Part shown: piece after piece, positions 10,779 to 23,700 of the stretch
Layout: each line of letters starts with the position of its first letter
Numbering within the stretch: the stretch's first letter is position 1
Source: Intoshia linei
Taxonomy: Eukaryota > Orthonectida > Rhopaluridae
Assembly (NCBI GenBank): GCA_001642005.1
Contig: LWCA01000170.1
Coordinates: 1 to 44,598, forward strand
Direction: 5' to 3'
Length of the DNA stretch: 44,598 bases
The notes under the pieces: model-generated
What the model was told of the DNA's origin: nothing
The model's database searches: none
Seen by the model: only the letters and a program-made list of their open reading frames with translations
Program-made: the position numbers and the translations under genes

Positions 10779-13700
10779 CTATCTCTTTCGGATCAAAGAT
10801 CTTGTTGATTTTGGAATTGAGTTTTCTTTTTTGACAGATGATTTCGTTTTTTCGACGCCCGTTGAATTAACTTAATTTATATATATACATTTTAAGTAAT
10901 TGTTACCTTTCATATCATCATTTTTAAGAGTTTCTCCTTCCTGTTCTAAACGTAAATGTATTGTAATTTTATTAATATGCATATAAGGTTCTGTCACTAA
11001 ATTTGATTTAAGATAAACACCTTTATTTGAGTCTACATTTGATTCTTCTGATTGTCCATCAACTAAAATCATTGAAAATGTTTTAATCTAGAATTACTGA
11101 TTATAATATCTTCATCTGAAGTTTCATATTCTTCATCTTCAAATTCATCAATATATTTATCATCTTCATCTAAACATGAAATGTATAAATACAAATCCAT
11201 CCAAGTGGAGTATTAAAAAATGTAAATAATTATTGATATAAAACCTTCAGTTTTGTCGTTTAAGTCTCCATCTTTAAAAAGACTATCATTGTAACTATCA
11301 TTTTCTTCTTCCAATTCAGATTCTAGTCGTATGTCAGCACTTTCATTATCAAAGCGTATATCCCGTGAAGTATTTTCAAGCTATATAAATACATTTAACA
11401 ATAAAAATGAATTATAAAATATATATACCTGATTTAGAATACTATCAACTCCATTTAAGTCATCTGAACCTTGAAATTCTTCTGTGTCAACTTGATGACT
11501 TATTTTCTAGTCAAATATTTACAACAATTTTAAATAAAGCCAACTCAATCAGATTTAATTTAACTCCGTACATAGATTAAGAAATTAAAAAAATGTTTCA
11601 TAAATCCAAAAGTTATACAACACTAAAACATCTTTTTGTCACATCATATAGGTATTATGGATAATTTAACTTAATTATACAATAATTCAAAGTATCGTCG
11701 TTTCCAGTAAATTATTCATTTTTAAATCGGCTTTTAAATTTTTAATATTAGTAAAACTTTTACTCATACTCATTGCAGGGTCAAACCCATCAAATAATTA
11801 AGACCAAAAAATTACCACATCATCTGTTTTGAAACGTTTAGTTATACTATTCGATGCACTAAAATTAATTATCAAAACATTAACAATACAAAATACAATT
11901 CTCTTTGTCTTTTAGTTATACGACCATCACTATCAATTGAATTAAAAATGTCTAAAACATTGTATATAAAAACAATTGATAAAAAACAAAAATTACTTTC
12001 TGGTCTGGACGTAAAAGTGGCACTTTGACTTACATTTGTAATTACACCAGTACTCGAAATAATAAAGTCATTTTCCAGTATTTCTGAAAGTAAATATGAA
12101 ATAATTATTTCCAGACATGACCAATTTGAATCTACAACAGTGATTCCATACTTGTGGGTATTTACCCACTCGTGGGTAATCCTGAAATTTTTTCCGTAAG
12201 GACTGATAAAAATAATCTATCTTTTAATTATTACAACAAAGATTATAGATTTAAAAATAAAATAATACAAAATATGTGGAGAGTTGGGACTCGTCCTGGG
12301 AAACTCTGCATTAATAAAATAAAATTACCACTTTGAGCAATTCTAAGAGCAGTTGGATGAGTTTCGCCGTCTGATCCAGCAATTCTAGGCAAACAAACAC
12401 CTGAATTAGCTAGACTAGTAGAAATTGAATCAAAATGAGAAATTGGTCGTACACTGGCAGTTTTAGGTAATAAATTAAAAGTATCAGCATTTAGAACATT
12501 TTCAGAATCCTTAAAAAGAGGACGACTGGCAGGAGTAACTGAAAACACGGGTAATACATGCCGAGAATTGGTAGGATTAAGAATACTAGAGAAATTAATA
12601 TGTTCCGGTTCAGAAGTGGAACTGGGTTCCTCGTGTATTTCCTTTGCACTAACTGTATCCAATTCAATTGTTTTGTTTATAACTGGAATAGAATTTTCAA
12701 TAAAAGGTTGTGATTCCTTGTCTTTTTCATTAATTTCAACTTCACTTGCAATAGTCTCATTAAGAGTGGTATTAAAAGTTGTATCAACATTATCAATTTT
12801 TAAATTTGAATTTAAAGCAATTTGGTTCTTCAACTTCATTTCCAATTGTTGATTAGCAGAAATAATAGCATCTCTTTCCATATTCATAACAAGTTCTTGG
12901 TCTTTCAAAGTTTGATTATCCTTTTCAACTTGTAATAATTTTTGTCTAGTAATTTTAAGTTCTTCGTCGGATTTAACAATTTCAATATTTTTATCATCGG
13001 ATTTAATAAACACGCCCTTTTTAGTTTTTTCCAATTCTTCAAATTGTTTGCGATAAAATAGAGCTCTATTTCTAATCATTTCGGTCATTTTTTTGTTTTT
13101 TTCCAATTCTTTAATTTGATCATCAATAATTAACGATAATCTTTCATTTTCAGTCTTAGCCTGGCTCATATTTTCTGAATTTAAATTCAACTTTTTTTGA
13201 TACAATTTTATTTTCGCAACAAGTCTTTTATTTTCTTCTTGGTTTTTGATTAAATTTTGATTAATATCATCATTTCTTCCGACTGCTGAATTCAACTCTT
13301 CATTTAAATTTTTCCAACTATTGACATCATCATTAAGAGAAGAGACTGTATTGTTTATAATTTCGTTTTTAGCTTCCAATTCAATTGTCGTTTTTTTAAA
13401 TGAAGCAAGGTCATTTTCCAATAACTTAATTTTATCATTCAATTGACAATTTTCAGATTTACTGCGTTTGCATTCATTTGTAAGTTGTTCATTGTTTGAT
13501 TCAATTTTAGCCATTAATTCAAGTCTTCTGAGCAAATCAGCATGTTGAGCTGCTGTTCTAGCTTTGATTTCTGCATTGTTAAATTCATCGTCCAATTTTT
13601 TTCGAATTAGAATTAATTCTTGAGTATTTGCATTCAACTGTACAGTTAATTTTTCATTTTCTAGGGCATAATGTTCAATTTTATTTTTTTGTAATAAATT

Positions 13701-16700
13701 TTCAGTTCGAAGATATTTAATAAATTCAACTAATTCTACTTTATTTTCTTTCGCAATCAAGTCATGTGACAAAAGAGCCATAATATGAGTTTCATCGTTA
13801 TGATTTTTAACATTTTTGTCTATATTTTCCAAAATGTTGAGTTTACCGGTCAACAGGTTAATATCACTTGTAACTTGTTCTAGTTTTGTAGATAAAACTG
13901 TATTTGTTTGAATGGATTCGTTCAATTTTTCAATAGCCGTATTTTTATTTTGAACTAATTCCAATTCTTGTTTTAAATAATTTTCTTTAATTTCATTATT
14001 ATGATTTTTTAATGATTCTAGTGAATCTTTCAGTTTAGAATATTCATCATTTTTAGAAATTAATTCCAAATTCAATTGTTTAACATTTTCTTGTAATTCC
14101 ATTTCGTTTTTTTTCATTTTAAAAATTTCCTTCTTCAATTCACTGTCATTTAAATTAGAATTGGATAAATCACCCAATACAGAATTCATCGATTTCATTA
14201 AATCTTTATAATTTTCATCTACAGTCCCAAATTTATGGGTCAATTCAGTAATTATTTTATCTTTTTTGGCAATTTCACAAGTCAATTCATCATTAGACTT
14301 TACTGTTGCATCATTATCATTCTTCGATTGTTCAATTTCTAAGTGTAAAGCAGTACATTCAGATTTTATTGCATCAATTTTTTCAATGTATTGAGATGAA
14401 CTATCCAACTTTGATTTTTGTTCAGTTTCGAGAGCAGCTTCCAAGCTTTGACTTAGGGCTTTGTATTTGACAAGGTTATTTTTAGAACATTCTAGCGAAT
14501 CTCCCAAAGAAATGCATTTACTTTTATAAGACTCTAGCTCGTTAAATACTTGGTCCATGTTTCTTTCTGAATCACCACCGACCGACATGTTTTTAATCTC
14601 ATCAATATCAACATTTGATTTGTGTAAAGACAATGTTAATTCTTCGCACGTTGCCGTCAAAGATTCGACGGATTTTTTTAATTTTTCATTGTCACATTTC
14701 AATTGGCTCAATTCTGAAAAATAACAATCCCTTTGCGAACGTATATCTAACAATTGACTATTCAGAGTGTCTACTACCGCAATATTTTGAGATTGAATTT
14801 GATCCATTGTTCTACGAGAAGCGGTCAATTGTTGTTCATAAAGTGACATTTTTCTCTTGTCGCTTTCAAAAACATCTTGTTCATTTTGGTCAATAGATTT
14901 TTTCAAACTGTTTATATTTGAAAACATTGAATTTAGAATATTTTGTTGATTATATAAATCTTTATTTTCTTGTTCCAACCTAGCTACATTGCATTTCATT
15001 TCATTATACAAGGATTCATTATTATTAAACCGAAGTTCAAACCTATTGGATTTTTCGCACGTTGAAAAAATTTCACTTCTCAGTATTGCGATCGTAGATT
15101 CATTTTTCGCAATAATTTCGTTACATTTTAATTTATCGGATTTGGCTTCATTCAATTCATCAAAACATTTCTGATAATTTTGATTAGCTGAATCAACTTT
15201 TTGATTAGCATATTCCAATTCCGCATTTAATCTAGCTGTTTTAATGTTGACTTCGAAATAATTGTTTTTATACTTTTCGAGTTCTTCTTTTAATAGACTT
15301 GTCGATTTTTGAATAGCTGCAACGTACTTTTCATGCTTTTCCTTCAATTTATCAATTTTACTAGATTGGTCATTAAATTTAACACTATATTGAGTCATTT
15401 TTTCGTTAATTTTTTCAACAACTTGGGTTATCCATGCACTGATGTCAATCTTGTCTTGCTTAAAGATATCAGAAATTGGAATGTCAATTTCATGGCACTT
15501 GGCTAACGCTGTAGAGAAGGAACGATAAAAGTTTCTTTCCTGAGAACTCGTTTCAATCAATTTTTCATAGCTCGAAATAATGTTTTTAAGTTCATTCAAT
15601 TCAGAAACAGAAATTTTGGTAATTTCAGATGTTGGAATGGTAGAATTTGACTCTTGAGAAACACTAAACGTATTGTCAAAACATTTATCAGATTCAGAGT
15701 CAGAATCTTTCGTTTTTTGCTTATCCAACAAATCTATCAATTTGATATTCAACTTTTGTAAACCACATAAATCGTTAAAACTCATTTTATCGCAATTCAT
15801 GTAGAGAGCTTCATTTTCATTTTGAGACACTTGCGATTTTTCAGACTTTTCAGAACGACATTTAATTAAATTACCACGTTCATGTTCAATAGTGGCCAAT
15901 AAATTTCTAACTTGCATAGAAAGTTGTAAAATTTGAGATTTATGACGTTCATTTTCCTTGCAAACGTATCTATATTTGATATGGTTTTTATTCAACTTTT
16001 TACGAATTGAAACGAGTATTACATTTTCATCTTGCAACTGTTTTTGTATAATTTTTTTGCTTTCCAAAACCTTATCATAATTAACCTTCAATTGTTCAAT
16101 CTGAGGAGTTTTCATTTCCAAATCATTTAATACATGATTCAATGAATCAGTGACTTGCCTACGTTCCAATTTTTCCTTTTCATAAGCTTCAGTTAAAATT
16201 ATGTATTCATTGTAAATCTGGGTAAGCGATTGTCCCGATTTCATAAACTTTTGAGCTACCGCTGCTGAAGGTGATAAATCTGAAATTGCATTATTTATAT
16301 TTGTAGTATACTGAATATTGGAAGATTTAATCAGTTGATTAGCATGTTTAAGTTCAGTTTTCAATCTTTCGTTTTCATCTTCAGTTTTTGTCATTTGTTG
16401 GTCACATTCAATCATGGCTAATTTTAGTTTTTCCTTATTCTGAGAAAATTCGTTATTAATTTCAACAATGTGTTCTTTTAAAATACAAACTTGCTGCTCT
16501 CCGTCATTGGCTTTTGATTTTAACTCTTGAATCAAATTATTTTGAAACTCAATTTTTTCATTTAAACAACTTTTTTCATTTTTATAGTTTTGTTGAAAGG
16601 TAAAGTTTTTTAAATTAATTTCAGTAAATTGTTCATTTTTTGTATTCAAATCTTGTTTTAAATCATGCACCGTTTGTTTAAAAGATTCATTACTAGTTTT

Positions 16701-17378
16701 TAAATTTTTTACAAGTTGAATTTTTTCATCCAATTCATTGTTGAATTTTAACAAACTGGTAGAATTGAAACGCTTAAGATCGACAATTTCAAATTCTCGG
16801 GACAATAATCTTTCATTCATTTCATCTAATCGCTTTTTAACAAATTCCAATTCTCTTTCTTCAATAGAAAGTTTATGTTTATATGTTGATTGAGCCATTT
16901 CTCCCAATTCTGCTCTAGTTATTGCTTTTGATTCACTACTGGTCAGTTCTGCTACTCTTTTTGTCAACATTTTCCATTCGTTATTTACACTTTCATATTC
17001 AATTGATTTTTTGGATAACAGGTCCGATAATTCCATGTTTTTATTTTTCAATAAATCAATGTCATGCATAAAAGTATTCTTTTCAATTTCAAGACTATTC
17101 ATTTTCTCTTTTATTTCTGTTAATTCACCTTTTGTTTCATCAGATTTCGTTTCTTTTGAATTTAATTTTTCGTTCAATAATTTTTCATTTTCAGACATGT
17201 TGTTTAAATTTTTTCGCATTGTTTCATGCTCTTTTTTTAATTCTTCGTATTCACATTCCTTTTTTATTACATCATTTTGTAATTGAGATAACGCGTCGTT
17301 TTTCATTTCTAGATATATTGACAGCTTTTCTTTTTCACATTCATCTGTAAATTGAATTTTTTCAATATCAAATGACAT
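10779..17378 (-). CDS. TPR: Nucleoprotein TPR (nuclear basket scaffold)
   Basis: Spliced gene, complement(join(10779..10870,10907..11062,11098..11169,11245..11380,11429..11506,11816..11858,11897..11951,11997..12083,12329..17378)), 1922 codons with phases matching at eight introns. TPR/Megator/Mlp forms the nuclear-pore basket and acts in mRNA export and spindle checkpoint control. The 5050-nt first exon is almost all heptad-patterned coiled coil. SPSAAVAQKFMKSGQSL near residue 365, followed by an EKLERR stretch, matches the conserved segment of animal TPR. LLATIEHERGN and SSQERNFYRS are further TPR-like blocks. The C-terminus is non-coiled: basic KRFKTDD, then strongly acidic (EDDKYIDEFEDEEYE), then basic again (LIRKR-stop), as expected for the acidic tail with nuclear signals. 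Length is slightly below vertebrate TPR. The start is the ATG at 17378; the frame is open a little further upstream without another ATG. The splice out of exon 1 is the least certain junction. Confidence 0.93.
12163..12178. repeat. 16-bp palindrome in TPR intron 1
   Basis: TACCCAC-TC-GTGGGTA forms a perfect inverted repeat in the 245-bp intron. A related ACCCACGAGTGG occurs near 30212 in TBCE intron 7. Meaning unknown. Confidence 0.5.
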
Positions 17379-18261
17379 TATGTTTTTTTTAATCAAACCA
17401 GCCAAATGTATTATTTAACATTTAAATTGTATAAATCACTATATCAAAATAACTTTATTTAAGTTTGTTTCTATATTGCTATCAAACTAATGCTATGTGA
17501 AACTTTTATTGATTTGTCATTACGATACACGAAACGATAAATTACAACGTTTCTCGGAAGATACGTGCGGTCAACTGGTCAATAATTATGTTGTTTTCTA
17601 TTTTGTGCTTAGTGAGTTGACTCTATGACATAAATTTGAATAAAATACGGCTTTCCTCGATTAATGTTGTTTTATGAATCAAAAATTTTTATTAATTTAT
17701 GAGAATATAATTTTAATTATCGACAATTAGGCCCTAATCGCTAGGGCAGTGGTTACTGAAAAAACTTATCAATTTTCTTTTGTAATTATCACTTGCAGAT
17801 AAGTCTTATCACAAGTTATAACTTATCAACAATTGATTGATACGGCCATCAGAATGAAACTATAACTCAGTATCGGTTAGAATATTGAGTAATGATAGAA
17901 TTAAAAGATGGTGATAAAAATGTTCAATGTCATGAACATTTTAAATTAAATATTGCGGTTGGAAAAATTTATTCTCATAAACGATAGGAAATTTCTCTTT
18001 TAAATTGATCTCACGAAAAAATAAGTAACCAAATCAACACTTCAGAAACATTTCAAATGAATTTTACCAACATTGAAAAGCATTGTAATAAATATTTTTC
18101 ATACAATGATAATAAATGATAATGACGTATAATTATTAATTAAATTTTCACTGAATATAAAAATGATAATAACAAAGTTGTACTTTTACTAATTCGTTGT
18201 TGTAGTTTTAATTTAAATTTTAAACGAGATGTTTTGAAAATGAGAATGAAAAAAAATACGA
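17379..18261. other. Upstream region of TPR, no gene seen
   Basis: AT-rich sequence between the TPR start and a fold-back repeat. GGGCAGTGGTTACTG near 17743 resembles a MITE end and follows a small hairpin (CCCTAATCGCTAGGG). The TPR promoter should lie here. I see no distinct motif. Confidence 0.4.
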
Positions 18262-19055
18262 AGGTATCAATTATATAAATTTCTACCCATATTTCTATAT
18301 TGGAAATGTAGACATTCAATAAAATATTTTTTTGAAATTGTAGGATGATTATTTACTTTTAATCCAACATTTCAAAAATATTATATCATTGATCATATAT
18401 TAAAAATTATTTTTCACTGGGCATGTGTAGATTTCTGTGGTTAAAATTTTGTATTTATATCAACTGGACTAAGCTGTATCAGAATAATCTTTTTTTAATT
18501 GTATGACCGTTAATTATTTCAAATTTTTAATAAAATAATTTCGAAATAAAAAAAAAATGATAATTAAAATGCATTTTTAACCATGAAGTCGTCACTTAAT
18601 CAGATTGCAATTTTTTGTGTGTTAACTGGATATAAAGGTATCAAAAAAAGGTTATCTGCGTTTTTGACCGTGAAAATTACCTTTTTTGAGGTTACGATTT
18701 ATGATAATATTTATGTATTTAAAAACCATTCCAGAATCTATGTTGTATACAAATATAAAAATTTTTTAAGTTTTAGAAAAAAGGGTAATTTGTGGTTTTG
18801 GCCGTGGAGATATAAGATTTTGAAATTGAAAATTATCATAATATTGACGAATTTAAAACTTTTTATTAGAATGAGTAGTTTTTATAATTCTAGGACTGGT
18901 TTGAATTTAAAAATAAAGGACAATTGGGTTTTTAACCTTGAAGGACTCAATTTCTGATAAAACATCACTCTGGAAAAACTATTATAAGAATATGGAATTT
19001 GTAAAACTTGACTCCCCTGACTTTTTTAAATAAATAAACAGACATATATTTTTAA
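18262..19055 (+). repeat. Fold-back family arm, plus orientation
   Basis: Closely related to 36430-37222 over most of its length. Shared blocks include ATTTATATCAACTGGA, GGTAATTTGTGGTTTTGGCC and CTCAATTTCTGATAAAACATCA. It contains an open frame of 124 codons at 18583-18957 that is not conserved in sister copies, so it is not coding. The stretch 19056-19939 that follows is AT-rich. It has a GGGGCGCCACGA...GGGAACCAG repeat end near 19280-19350 and may contain goosecoid regulatory DNA. Confidence 0.75.
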
Positions 19056-19939
19056 CCGTTTTACTTTAATACACACCCTAATTTATCATCGTGTTGTACT
19101 TCTACAAGCCAATAATTTTACATATAATTGACATTTACAACAAATTTCAAGCATACATTTTATTATCAGATATAAAAGTGATTTAATATTAATAAAATAC
19201 ATCAAAGGAAATTGACTTGTAGATCTACAATATGTTATGCATTTAGATAGAGAAAAGACATCTGAATTTTTTTACATATCGGGGCGCCACGAAATTTTTT
19301 TTTATTAATTTTCAATGCACCCCAACAGTAAAAAGTTTGGGAACCAGTCCTAGAATTTAAAAAAGGATTATGCGGATACAATTTATTCCAGTTGATCTAG
19401 TATAGCTGTTATAATTTAAAATAAAAAGTAACCGCACAATTACGTAAATAGTAAATAATAAAAATTAAATAACGTGAATTATAACAATGATACGTCAGTG
19501 GAATTGACGGTAGATAATTAAACTTATTACACAAGTAATACTTATCAAAAATTATCATGTATTTTTTATATACATGAATAATTTGTATAAACATAAAAAA
19601 TTTAATGTGCTTCAAGATAAATAAATTATACATTAATCTATATTAGCTATGAATCTATATATAATACTATAATAATATAAATACTATAATACTATTAATA
19701 ACATTAAAATGTAAAGTGTTATCAAATAACATTTTGTATTAATAAGTTAAATAAAATAGGTAATAATTTACACTCAATTAAATTTTAATTCATTTCAATT
19801 TATTATGAAATACTTACCGTGACCGTTAAATGGATTGGCCATTTAATGTAAGCTATAGATACACTATAACAAGCTATAAAACGATTATCTAATTAGTTAT
19901 TTTGGTAAATATTTTGACATTAAAGATTAAAAAATTACA

Positions 19940-20698
19940 ATGGAAAAACAAAAATATACACTATATTCTATAGATAAATTGCTACAAGATGGAAATAAAG
20001 ATAAAGAAAATTTGAAAAAATGTGAAAATATAAACAGTAAAATAGCCAATTACGTATACAATTTTTTTAGAAGCCCAATTCAACAAGTTTTCGGAAAGAA
20101 ACGGAAATCGTAGGCGCAGAACCATATTTCATGCATACCAAATAGATTTATTTGAAAAAGTATTTTGCAAAAACCCATATCCCAACATTTTGGTAAGAAA
20201 TCAAATTTCAAAATGCATCAATATATCTGAAGAAAGAATAGAGGTACCTTGAAAAGTTTTATTATCGCTTTATAAATTACTATATGCCAATTGCTGCATG
20301 TAATTAGTAATTACATACAACATATTTAGCATACATTAACCTTTAAAATATTAATAAGATTGGGTGATTTACATGCTTGACAAACTGTCTTTATGATACA
20401 TTTGTTTAAATAAATCAAAATTGAATAGTACACATAGTGTATTAGTTGATTGACTGCAAATGATAATATAATTTAAAGTTTATAGGTATGGTTTAAAAAT
20501 AGAAGAGCTAAAGAAAAGCGGTATATAAAGTACGCATTAAAAACTAGTATAGATCAATCCAGTATTACTAATGAATACTCGATAAATCAATATCGCAGAC
20601 ATATAAACACTCTCAAGGTGTTCGACCATGATAGAAATATTTACAACCCACGAAATTATATTTTTGACAATAAACACCATACAGAACAATGTGAATGA
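19940..20698 (+). CDS. gsc: Goosecoid-like paired-class homeodomain protein
   Basis: Spliced gene, join(19940..20036,20071..20243,20486..20698), 160 codons with introns of 34 and 242 bp. Nuclear transcription factor. The homeodomain is residues 45-104: RRRRTIF at its N-terminal arm, PYPN in the helix 1-2 loop and VEVWFKNRRAK-like IEVWFKNRRAK in helix 3. Lys at homeodomain position 50 (residue 94) puts it in the K50 group (Goosecoid, Otx, Pitx), which reads TAATCC-type sites. RTIF and EVWFKNRRAK favour Goosecoid. LYSIDKLL (8-15) matches the N-terminal GEH/eh1 Groucho-binding motif (FSIDNIL) of Goosecoid, so repressor activity is likely. The second intron falls between homeodomain residues 46 and 47, a position common in paired-class genes. 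Oddities: Phe at core position 16 instead of Leu, Glu instead of Trp at position 56, and a very short linker. Stop is 66 bp from the C2 gene's stop (tail to tail). Confidence 0.9.
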
Positions 20699-20733
20699 AG
20701 GGTCAACAAACTTCATTAGAAAAATGTAATTCA

Positions 20734-20739
20734 TTTATT
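20734..20739 (-). terminator. Candidate poly(A) signal of C2-domain gene
   Basis: TTTATT on the plus strand (AATAAA in minus orientation) lies 26 nt after the C2 gene stop at 20765. Cleavage would fall close to or inside the goosecoid stop region, so the convergent transcripts probably overlap. Confidence 0.5.
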
Positions 20740-20764
20740 GGAAATACATTTTAATTAATAGGGT

Positions 20765-23700
20765 TCAATTCAACGAAGAAATGTGTTCAATCGCCAATTC
20801 CAAAATGTCGTTCTTGTTTTTTAAAGTCTAATATAATAAAATTTATTTTCATTTTTTGTTCAAATATAGATTACCTGAAATAAAACATTTTTGTTTTCAT
20901 TCGGAAATATTCCTTGCAATATTTTTACCGACGTTGCTATTGAATAAAAATAAAAATATTTGATTAAAAAACCTCGATTTTCAGATATTTTCTAAATCAA
21001 ATCAATTAGCTTAAATTAATTATTTCATTGCTCTAAAATTTAGATTCTAAATTAGTGTTTCCCAGTATGGTGATGATAAAAGTGAAAAAAATATATATAT
21101 GAAAAAATGAAAATATTATTAAACCCAACCATTTTTACCAAAATCCATTTTCATCAATCCATAAGTTAAAATTTCAATTTTACCAACCCTTAAGAGAGAA
21201 ATCCACTTTTACTAACCTTTAGGGAAAAATTCATTTTCACAAACCCTTAAAGGAAAAACCTACTTTTACAACCTCTTTAAGGAAAATTGGAATTGGTAAA
21301 AGTGGACTCCCAAAAAAATGTACAAAATTGTTTTACAAAAATTCATCGCACTATAAAACAACTTTAGAACTTATAAATTGCATTTTCATGATTATTTGGT
21401 AAACAATTACATCCACCATTGTAATGTGAACATTTGATGTCGTCACCGATTCTTCTTCCAATTCGTAGATTCTAGATATGGTTTCACCTTCAAACAAGCT
21501 AGGTAGAATAGTAACATGATTTGATCCAATTAATACATTTTTAAATAATTGCTAATTATAAAATCAAACTTTTAACATAAAAACTAACTTGATCAAACAA
21601 AGAAATGCGCATTTTTGATGGATAATTAACGCATGCTCTAAAAATATAAAATACACCAGATATATCATGGTTTCCTAACCTCGAGATTACCAAACAAACT
21701 TTTAGAGTTACGTTTTCAGAAAATTTAATTATATCCTTGATAGTGACAAAACGTGATGTTAAGAATAAAAATATTTATTTATTTATTTTATGTACACTCA
21801 TCCTTTCGTTACATAAAATTGAATGTCTGTGTGTTTCCGTTTATTTAAAAAATTGAGAGTCACAGAATTTAATATAACCAAATTTCTAATACAGTTTTTC
21901 CCAGTCCGTGTATATCTATTCTGTTTATATCTATTTTTCTTTTTCCGTATTTGAGTCCTTAAGGCTCAAAAACCCAAATTACTCTTTTGTTTAAAAATAA
22001 AATCAGCCCAAAAATTTAATAAAACAAACATTATGTAACGCGTTTTAAAATAATTAACATTGTCGTAAACCTCAGCCTCATAAACGCTCACCTTCATGTT
22101 CAAAACCACAAATTACCCTATGCTTAAAAAATGAAAATAGTCCCAGAATTTAAAAAAATTTACAATTGATACAGTTATATCCAGTCAATACACACAAAAA
22201 ATTTCAATTTGACAAAGTGACGCCTTCACGGTAAAAAAACACACTTTAGTATTAATTTTTTATATTATGAAACTATTTTATTAAAACTAAAAATTTTACA
22301 TAATTAACGATCCTACATTTAAAAAAAAAATTATTCTGATACAGCTTATTCCTGTTGATATAAATACAAAATTTCAACCTCAAAAATCTAAGCATTCCTA
22401 GTGAAAAATAATTTTTAATATATTATCAACCAATATTTTTCAAATGTTTGGATTAACAATACATATTAAATGTATATGTAAAATAAAAAAGTATCAAGTT
22501 AAAATTTTCATTTTCCATAGAACAAATTTTTCATCTATATTTGAAATGATGTTGAATAAGACAATTCAATTATTTGAATTTGGGTCCAAATACCCCAATT
22601 GTAAACCACTGCTGTATGGTAAATATTTTAATAATTTTTATAAAAAAAAATTAGTAAATAGTAAACTTTTTGACCGTGTATTTTTTTGAGTTGCAATTTA
22701 TGATGATACTCATAATTATATATAAAAACTGTCTCAGAATTTATTTTTACAAAAATATAGAACTTTTTTAATTTTAAAATAATGTAATTTGTGATTTTAA
22801 GCATGAAAATTCTGAGATTCTGTACGTTTCTGAGGCTGAGATTGACTACAACCTCAAGACATTAAAGCGCGTCCAGAGTTAATATTTTTTTTAAATTCTA
22901 GGGCTGATTTTATTTTTAGAATAAATACAAACTCGGTTTTTTATAAAAACCTCATTCATGAAGGACTAAATTTTTGAAAAATGAAATTTATATAAAAATA
23001 TCACTATCCAAAAACTGTATTTGAAATTGAGGTTTTTAAAGTATAGGTCTGTTTTATTTTTAAATAGACGGTAACACAGACAAACATTCAATTTTATATA
23101 TATTGTACACTGAGTTCCAAGTTATTATGCAAACATTAAAAACATTAATAATTAAAAAAGTAGTCACATAATTGTATTAATTTTTATATCATAATTTAAT
23201 CATTGATCATATAAAACTGCACTGTAACATAAAAAATTATCACGTTTCAAAAAAGTATTCTATTTAAAATGTCATATTTTTTGGTAATTTTTAGTGTGCC
23301 AAATTATTATAATTATTATATGCTAATCAAAATTTAGGAGAATTATGGGTAAATCAACCTCACATACTGTTGACGAGAAAAATAAAATCCTGACAATGTT
23401 GGATAACGGAATATCGATAAATGAAATAGCTTCAAATTTAGAATGCGATCATCGCACAATCCGTCGATAAATATAAAACCATTCCAAGAAGAGAAAAAGA
23501 AAGGCAAAGGGATCATTCAAAAGAGATCTATGAGATATCTGTTAAAGATATATCCATATTAAACTAGAAATGGTTCGAAACCTTCTTAGCACTTCTCTAG
23601 AGATATTTAAATCATCAGGATTAATTGATATACCCAAAACTACGAGATGCAGAATATTAAAGACAGTTGGTAAAGTCAGGCATGCTAAAGGTAAACCAGG

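Noticed and set aside
12304-12328. Possible 23-25 bp micro-intron (GTAATT...TGCAG) at the end of TPR exon 1
   Set aside because: The sequence after it gives no phase-compatible way to join TPR exon 2, while a single 245-bp intron does.
14615-17350. Several plus-strand open frames of 60-93 codons opposite TPR
   Set aside because: They mirror the TPR coding strand (Ser/Phe/Leu-rich from reversed Glu/Lys/Asn codons) and have no splice or start support.
18583-18957. 124-codon plus-strand open frame
   Set aside because: It lies entirely within a fold-back repeat arm. Homologous arms at 36770-37140 are broken by stops and indels, and composition is repeat-like.
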